DNA of 7,242 nt, from NCBI GenBank assembly GCA_030613045.1, contig JAUWMS010000121.1:1-7242 (forward strand). The letters are read 5' to 3'. The stretch's first letter is position 1, and each line of letters starts with the position of its first letter. This document shows, piece by piece, positions 6,625 through 7,242 of this stretch. A program made the translations under genes and the position numbers. Source of the stretch: Candidatus Latescibacterota bacterium (lineage in GTDB: Bacteria > Latescibacterota > 4484-107). The notes beneath the pieces are model-generated. The model made no database searches, had not been told where the DNA came from, and saw only the letters and a list, made by a program, of their open reading frames with translations.

Positions 6625-6635
6625 ATCACCTCCTT
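6625..6635 (-). promoter_or_regulatory. Perfect anti-SD complement within the leader
   Basis: The minus strand reads AAGGAGGTGAT, complementary over 11 nt to the standard bacterial 16S rRNA 3' end (AUCACCUCCUU). It lies about 130 nt upstream of the CBM9-like start. The only nearby starts overlap it or sit 2 nt from its core (GTG at 6629, ATG at 6626), too close for efficient initiation. It could be a ribosome standby or binding site, or the remnant of a leader peptide start. Confidence 0.55.
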
Positions 6636-6671
6636 GTGGGGGAATAGAGCTGTCTGATGATCTGATAGTCA

Positions 6672-6700
6672 AAAATAATAAATTCTCGCAGACTTGTCAA
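6672..6700 (-). promoter_or_regulatory. Sigma70-type promoter for the CBM9-like gene
   Basis: The minus strand has a perfect -35 box TTGACA (plus 6695-6700), a 17-nt spacer and a -10 box TATTTT (plus 6672-6677; 4 of 6 matches to TATAAT) in an AT-rich stretch. Initiation is expected near 6664, giving a long leader before the gene at 6493. This is the best promoter in the window. Confidence 0.75.
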
Positions 6701-6778
6701 GGCTTTTTTTGTCGAATTTTGTAAGGCATCGAGTCGTTGCTGCAAAAAAAGGATTTCGCCCGTTTTGCGCGGTGAGTA

Positions 6779-6804
6779 CGCCGCGCCTTTGTACCCTCGC
6801 GGCG
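6779..6804 (-). terminator. GC-rich hairpin after glgA, possible terminator
   Basis: CGCCGCG (6798-6804 on the minus strand) pairs perfectly with CGCGGCG (6779-6785), 7 bp with a 12-nt loop, starting 5 nt after the glgA stop codon. An alternative CGCGG/CCGCG pairing overlaps it. The nearest T-run (seven T at 6744-6750) is about 28 nt further on, too far for a canonical intrinsic terminator, so its role is uncertain. The promoter that follows shows that a transcript boundary is expected here. Confidence 0.4.
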
Positions 6805-6809
6805 GTGAA

Positions 6810-7242
6810 TTATTCGGGTTGCATTTGGCGCTCACCGGTTTGGCGGTTCGCTTTCCTATACAGCGCCACGTACTCCCGCGCCGAGTGCATCCACGAGAAA
6901 TCCTGCTGCATCCCGGTCCGCATCAACTGCCTCCACGTCTCCCGATCCTGATACGTGGCCACCGCCCGCTTGATCGCCACAAGCAGCGCACGCGCCGAAT
7001 ACTCCTGAAACACAAATCCATTGGCCGTCCCCTGCCCGGCGCGTTCCGGCGTGTAATCCACGATGGTATCCGCCAAACCTCCTGTTGCGCGCACGATGGG
7101 CACGGTCCCGTATTTGAGGCTGTATAGCTGATTCAATCCGCACGGCTCGTATCGAGACGGCATCAGGAACATATCCGATCCCGCCTCGATCCGGTGCGCC
7201 AGGGCATTGTCGAAGGTCAGATGGATGCCCATTTTTTTCGGA
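6810..7242 (-). CDS. glgA: Glycogen/starch synthase, C-terminal part (GT5), N-terminus beyond window
   Basis: Glycogen synthase adds glucose from ADP-glucose (or UDP-glucose in some bacteria) to the growing α-1,4-glucan in the cytoplasm. About 143 C-terminal residues are present. The frame is open through 7242, so the internal Met at 7232 is not the start. Visible GT5 hallmarks are ALAHRIEAGSD, FLMPSRYEPCGLNQLYSLKYG (the E-x7-E-type nucleotide-sugar/acceptor region; the Glu before PCGLNQ corresponds to E377 of E. coli GlgA), PIVRATGGLADTI, GFVFQEYSARALLVAI and DFSWMHSAREYVALY. The sequence aligns closely by eye with E. coli GlgA to its C-terminus, plus a short polar tail (ANRQTGERQMQPE). Full-length bacterial enzymes are about 480 aa, so roughly 330 residues lie outside the window. 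The following genes have their own promoter and are probably not co-regulated with it. Confidence 0.95.
   Translation of the reverse strand, partial: PKKMGIHLTFDNALAHRIEAGSDMFLMPSRYEPCGLNQLYSLKYGTVPIVRATGGLADTIVDYTPERAGQGTANGFVFQEYSARALLVAIKRAVATYQDRETWRQLMRTGMQQDFSWMHSAREYVALYRKANRQTGERQMQPE

Larger units (their letters stand above)
6494..6664 (-). other. Long structured 5' leader of the CBM9-like gene
   Basis: If transcription starts about 7 nt after the promoter -10 box, the leader is about 170 nt. It can form several stems: AAGGGC/GCCCTT (plus 6575-6580 with 6596-6601, 15-nt loop), ACGGGTG/CACCGT with a 3-nt loop and one bulge, and GGTGTG/CGCACC with one G-U pair just ahead of the gene's ribosome binding site. 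I could not match it to a known riboswitch class. An open frame of 71 codons from ATG at 6626 overlaps the start of the CBM9-like gene in another frame, but its basic, Arg/Cys-rich composition looks non-coding. Confidence 0.4.

Noticed and set aside
6411..6626. 71-codon minus-strand frame starting behind the strong AAGGAGG
   Set aside because: The start is only 2 nt from the SD core, the product is Arg/Cys-rich without a motif, and it overlaps the CBM9-like signal peptide in another frame. Kept only as part of the leader discussion.
6494..6664. Known riboswitch (c-di-GMP or cobalamin type) in the leader
   Set aside because: I could not find the conserved core sequences of either class by eye; only generic stems are visible.
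5966..6724. Plus-strand open frame of 252 codons
   Set aside because: It is antisense to the CBM9-like gene, its leader and its promoter, and has no ribosome binding site or recognisable domain.

Overview
All recognisable genes in this window lie on the minus strand, so gene order in transcription runs from the right edge to the left. The window looks like a moderately GC-rich genome of an uncultivated-type bacterium. The secreted proteins combine discoidin-like β-sandwiches with a C-terminal PNPFTPNGDG/FlgD-like module, and intergenic DNA carries short degenerate repeats. I associate that combination with candidate phyla near the FCB group and similar lineages (Latescibacteria- or Poribacteria-like). 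This is an inference from protein style, and no taxonomic marker is present.

Layout from right to left. (1) The C-terminal third of a glycogen/starch synthase (glgA, GT5) runs off the right edge and ends at 6810. (2) A 316-bp intergenic region follows, with a good sigma70-type promoter (6672-6700) and a leader of about 170 nt with several possible hairpins and a perfect 11-nt match to the 16S rRNA 3' end placed about 130 nt before the gene. (3) Next is a secreted 292-aa protein with a CBM9-like sugar-binding fold (start at 6493, stop at 5615), closed by a strong intrinsic terminator (5493-5542). (4) A stretch of about 270 bp holds what looks like a small gene broken by a 4-bp tandem duplication (5264-5477), running into an AT-rich repeat patch (5241-5300). 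(5) Two large secreted paralogues follow: 618 aa (3372-5228) and 921 aa (459-3224). Both have discoidin-like modules, a shared unclassified middle region and a FlgD-like C-terminal domain ending in VVY. They are separated by a 147-bp spacer full of short repeats. (6) Only 36 nt beyond the 921-aa gene, behind a strong ribosome binding site, begins a lipoprotein (422 to the left edge, truncated).

The 618-aa, 921-aa and lipoprotein genes look like one cell-surface cassette: two large exported modular proteins followed by a membrane-anchored lipoprotein of unknown function. The CBM9-like gene is a separate transcription unit, and glgA is probably an unrelated neighbour. The most unusual DNA-level signal is a 7-bp tandem repeat (GGATTGC / GCAATCC). 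It has five copies inside the N-terminal coding region of the 921-aa gene and three copies in opposite orientation just after the 618-aa gene. The repeat has no stop codon in any of the six frames and can fold across the 921-aa start codon.
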